9,191 bases of DNA from Pseudomonadota bacterium (GTDB lineage Bacteria > Pseudomonadota > Alphaproteobacteria > Rhizobiales > Tepidamorphaceae), in NCBI GenBank assembly GCA_023435545.1, contig JAEYRQ010000622.1, positions 1 to 9,191 of the forward strand, in the 5' to 3' direction. Positions within the stretch are counted from its first letter, which is position 1, and each line of letters starts with the position of its first letter. This document shows, in pieces, positions 7,457-9,191 of the stretch. The position numbers and the translations under genes were made by a program. The notes below the pieces were generated by a model that did not search any database, was not told the DNA's origin, and was given only the letters and a program-made list of their open reading frames with translations.

Positions 7457-7585
7457 TGGCGCGGACTTTCCCGGTTGGTGAGGGCGGACGTCATTGCAGC
7501 CGGATGCCGGACGCGCGACGCTCCAGCTGCCGGGACGCCATAGCACAGCTGCCCATCATGGCCAACCGCGCGGGCCGGCGATGGA
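7457..7585 (-). promoter_or_regulatory. glyA leader region, possible promoter/operator
   Basis: This 129-nt gap between the small protein gene and glyA is a likely site for the glyA promoter, because the genes downstream are nearly contiguous. CAGCTGCC occurs twice on the plus strand (7524-7531 and 7546-7553), 22 bp apart, about two helical turns, which would suit a pair of protein half-sites. On the minus strand TTGGCC and TATGGC lie 17 nt apart but match the consensus poorly. No glycine or SAM riboswitch pattern or intrinsic terminator was recognised. Confidence 0.3.
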
Positions 7586-7813
7586 TCAGTCCGCGGACAT
7601 GCCGGCCAGGCGTCGCTCGAGCTTGCGCACGGCGAGTTTCGCGAGTTCGTTGCGGGCGACGCTCGCGGGCCCGAAGACGGTGACCTCGACGCCCGTCGCT
7701 GCATCGACAGCCACGGCGCGAAGCTGCGCCCCGTGGCGGATGAACTCGATGTAGACCTCGCCGGGGCGCGGTCCGGCGCCGGCGCCGCCACGGGACCCGA
7801 ACGCATCGCGCAT
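7586..7813 (-). CDS. Small conserved protein, DUF6898-like
   Basis: This is a 75-residue protein of unknown function. After a flexible Gly/Arg-rich start (residues 1-17) comes GEVYIEFIRHGAQLRAVAVD, a two-strand beta pattern, then ATGVEVTVFGPA (39-50) and a basic C-terminal helix, ARNELAKLAVRKLERRLAG. This matches my memory of a short alphaproteobacterial family (DUF6898) with the pattern GEVYxEF-x-AxDxxTGxEVxxxGP-x-RKLE; the assignment is by recall only. There is no signal peptide, membrane segment or Cys motif, so it is probably cytoplasmic. The ATG at 7813 lies 17 nt after the L,D-transpeptidase stop, with GGGA 4 nt upstream, suggesting co-transcription with that gene. The frame stays open far upstream through the transpeptidase gene, but that extension is a shadow rich in Arg and Ala. 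Confidence 0.75.
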   Translation of the reverse strand: MRDAFGSRGGAGAGPRPGEVYIEFIRHGAQLRAVAVDAATGVEVTVFGPASVARNELAKLAVRKLERRLAGMSAD

Positions 7814-7830
7814 CCGGTCCCGTGCCTGCG

Positions 7831-9156
7831 TCAGATGTTGGACGCCAGCGGCACGCCCTGACCGTCGCGGTTGTAGATGTCCGGACGGAAGTGGACAATG
7901 CCGTCGGAGGTCGACCAGGCGGTGATGTAGGCGAAGTAGATCGGCGTGTGGCGCTTGAGGTTGACGTCGATCGTCTCGCCGCTGCGAACCACGGTGTCGA
8001 TCTTGGCCCGCGACCAGTCGCCGTTCGGCTGCAGCAGCCAGTCGACGAGCTGCCGTACGTTCTGCACGCGCACGCAACCGGAGGAATGGAACCGGGCGTT
8101 CTGGCCGAACAGCGTCTGCTGCGGGGTGTCGTGCAGGTAGACCGCGTGCTCGTTGGGGAAGTTGATCCGGATAGAACCCAGAGAGTTCTGGTCGCCCGGA
8201 TCCTGCTTCAGCATGTAGTCGACAGCCTCGTTTGAGTTCCAGTCGACGTTTGCGGGATCGATCTCCTGCCCCTGCCAGGTGAAGATGCGGATCTTGTAGC
8301 GCTCCAGATAGGTCGGATCCTCCCGCATCTTCGGGATGATGTCCTTCTGGATGATGCTCTTCGGCACCGTCCAGAACGGATTGAAGCTGACGTACTGAAC
8401 CTTCTTGGCCAGCAGCGGCGACTGCCGGTCCTCGCGGCCGACGACGGCGGTATGTCGCGAAGCAACCGCGCCGGACTCGACCGCCTCGACCTCGGCCGCC
8501 GGGATGTTGACCATCACGTAGCGGTCGCCAAGATCGCCGGACATCGAACGGACCCGCACCAGATTGGTGCGAAGCTGCTCGATGCGAACTTCGACGGGAA
8601 CGTTGAGCTCGACCAGCGTCTGCTCGTGGACGAGACCGTCCGGCACCAGACCGTGGCGGCTCTGGAACCGGCGGACGGCCGCCTCGACATATGTGTCGAA
8701 GGTATTCGATACGCCCGCCGAGGCAGCGAGATCGCCGCTGGCGATGAGACGCTGGCGCAGCGCCGCGACGTTGGCATGCGACAAGCCGACGCGCAGCACC
8801 TGGCCTCCAGGCACCGCGCCCCAGCCACCGCGCGCCGCGATGCCCATGTAGACGTCGATGCTGCGCTGGATGTTGTCGGCGGTCAGCGCACTGAGGGTCG
8901 GCTGGCGGCTGTCGAATGTGAAGCTCAGGGTCTGCGACGACGGATCGAAACGGTCGCTCCACTCAGCGCTACGAGTGTCAAACGTTACGAGCGAGGGATC
9001 CTGATTGCGCGCCGCAACGGACTGCGCTGCGCCCTGGCCGGGCGCAGAGGCGCGCAGCGAACCGAGCCACGAGCCGCTGCCCGACGACTGTGCCATCGCA
9101 GGCGCGGCCAGAAGGACCGCACCGAGTGCAATACCCGAGAAGCTCTTGATCGTCAT
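7831..9156 (-). CDS. Exported L,D-transpeptidase, YcbB type (YkuD catalytic domain)
   Basis: L,D-transpeptidases act in the periplasm on the tetrapeptide stem of peptidoglycan, forming 3-3 crosslinks or attaching proteins to the wall. The 441-residue protein begins with a signal peptide: a Lys at position 4, hydrophobic core 8-20, and probable cleavage after AMA (residue 22). Residues about 125-185 form a peptidoglycan-binding domain (FDTYVEAAVRRFQSRHGL). The YkuD domain spans about 211-385 and includes VVGREDRQSPLL (238-249), FNPFWTVPKSI (258-268), VYLHDTP (339-345, with H342) and the catalytic HSSGCVRVQN (357-366) with nucleophile C361. These motifs match the E. coli YcbB/LdtD group better than the short YbiS-type enzymes. 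The whole active site is intact. The ATG at 9156 is preceded by GGGCGGA. Only 35 nt of upstream sequence is visible, so the promoter cannot be judged. Confidence 0.93.
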   Translation of the reverse strand: MTIKSFSGIALGAVLLAAPAMAQSSGSGSWLGSLRASAPGQGAAQSVAARNQDPSLVTFDTRSAEWSDRFDPSSQTLSFTFDSRQPTLSALTADNIQRSIDVYMGIAARGGWGAVPGGQVLRVGLSHANVAALRQRLIASGDLAASAGVSNTFDTYVEAAVRRFQSRHGLVPDGLVHEQTLVELNVPVEVRIEQLRTNLVRVRSMSGDLGDRYVMVNIPAAEVEAVESGAVASRHTAVVGREDRQSPLLAKKVQYVSFNPFWTVPKSIIQKDIIPKMREDPTYLERYKIRIFTWQGQEIDPANVDWNSNEAVDYMLKQDPGDQNSLGSIRINFPNEHAVYLHDTPQQTLFGQNARFHSSGCVRVQNVRQLVDWLLQPNGDWSRAKIDTVVRSGETIDVNLKRHTPIYFAYITAWSTSDGIVHFRPDIYNRDGQGVPLASNI

Positions 9157-9191
9157 AATCCGCCCGAGACAGTTTACCCCGACCGCACGCG

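Noticed and set aside
7457..7546. N-terminal extension of glyA to a GTG at 7546
   Set aside because: The extra 30 residues do not resemble the family N-terminus, and the ATG at 7456 gives a normal length.
7814..8962. Upstream extension of the small-protein frame through the L,D-transpeptidase gene
   Set aside because: The extension is out of frame with an enzyme whose catalytic motifs are intact, and is Arg/Ala-rich. Only the last 75 codons look like a protein.

Overview
The window is a GC-rich, tightly packed stretch of bacterial chromosome. Every gene I can support lies on the minus strand, so the genes read from high to low coordinates. Gene content, gene order and protein signatures point to an alphaproteobacterium, possibly of the Rhodospirillales type. 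The signs are a glyA-nrdR-ribD-ribE-ribH-nusB-thiL series, a ThiL with the LTKD/EGVHF form of its motif, a membrane H+-pyrophosphatase, and a small protein resembling the alphaproteobacterial DUF6898 group. The taxonomic placement is inference.

Layout in transcription order: (1) 9156-7831, an exported YcbB-type L,D-transpeptidase with signal peptide, peptidoglycan-binding domain and YkuD catalytic domain, followed 17 nt later by a 75-residue conserved small protein (7813-7586). (2) A 129-nt gap, then glyA (serine hydroxymethyltransferase, 7456-6146) and nrdR (6109-5627). (3) A very compact riboflavin block: ribD (5610-4480), ribE (4473-3862) and ribH (3865-3401), with gaps of 16 and 6 nt and a 4-nt ATGA overlap. 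(4) nusB (3404-2907), which starts with TTG inside a TTGA overlap with ribH, then thiL (2897-1890) 9 nt later. (5) An uncharacterised MFS transporter (1799-579). (6) A 171-nt gap with a weak candidate terminator, then the first 135 codons of hppA (407-1), which runs off the window.

The genes from nrdR to thiL are probably one transcript, given the 4-nt overlaps, short gaps and lack of visible terminators. GlyA supplies one-carbon units. RibD, RibE and RibH supply four of the catalytic activities of riboflavin synthesis, but RibBA (GTP cyclohydrolase II / DHBP synthase), often encoded in this type of cluster, is absent here. ThiL makes thiamine diphosphate. NrdR represses ribonucleotide reductase genes and NusB acts in rRNA antitermination. 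The set is housekeeping in character.

I found no mobile element, CRISPR array, RNA gene, recognisable riboswitch, toxin-antitoxin pair or defence system. No stretch longer than 300 bases lacks a gene. This looks like an ordinary core-genome region. The points worth a second look are the missing ribBA, the substrate of the MFS protein, the role of the small conserved protein, the non-ATG coupled starts, and short repeats in the few non-coding gaps.
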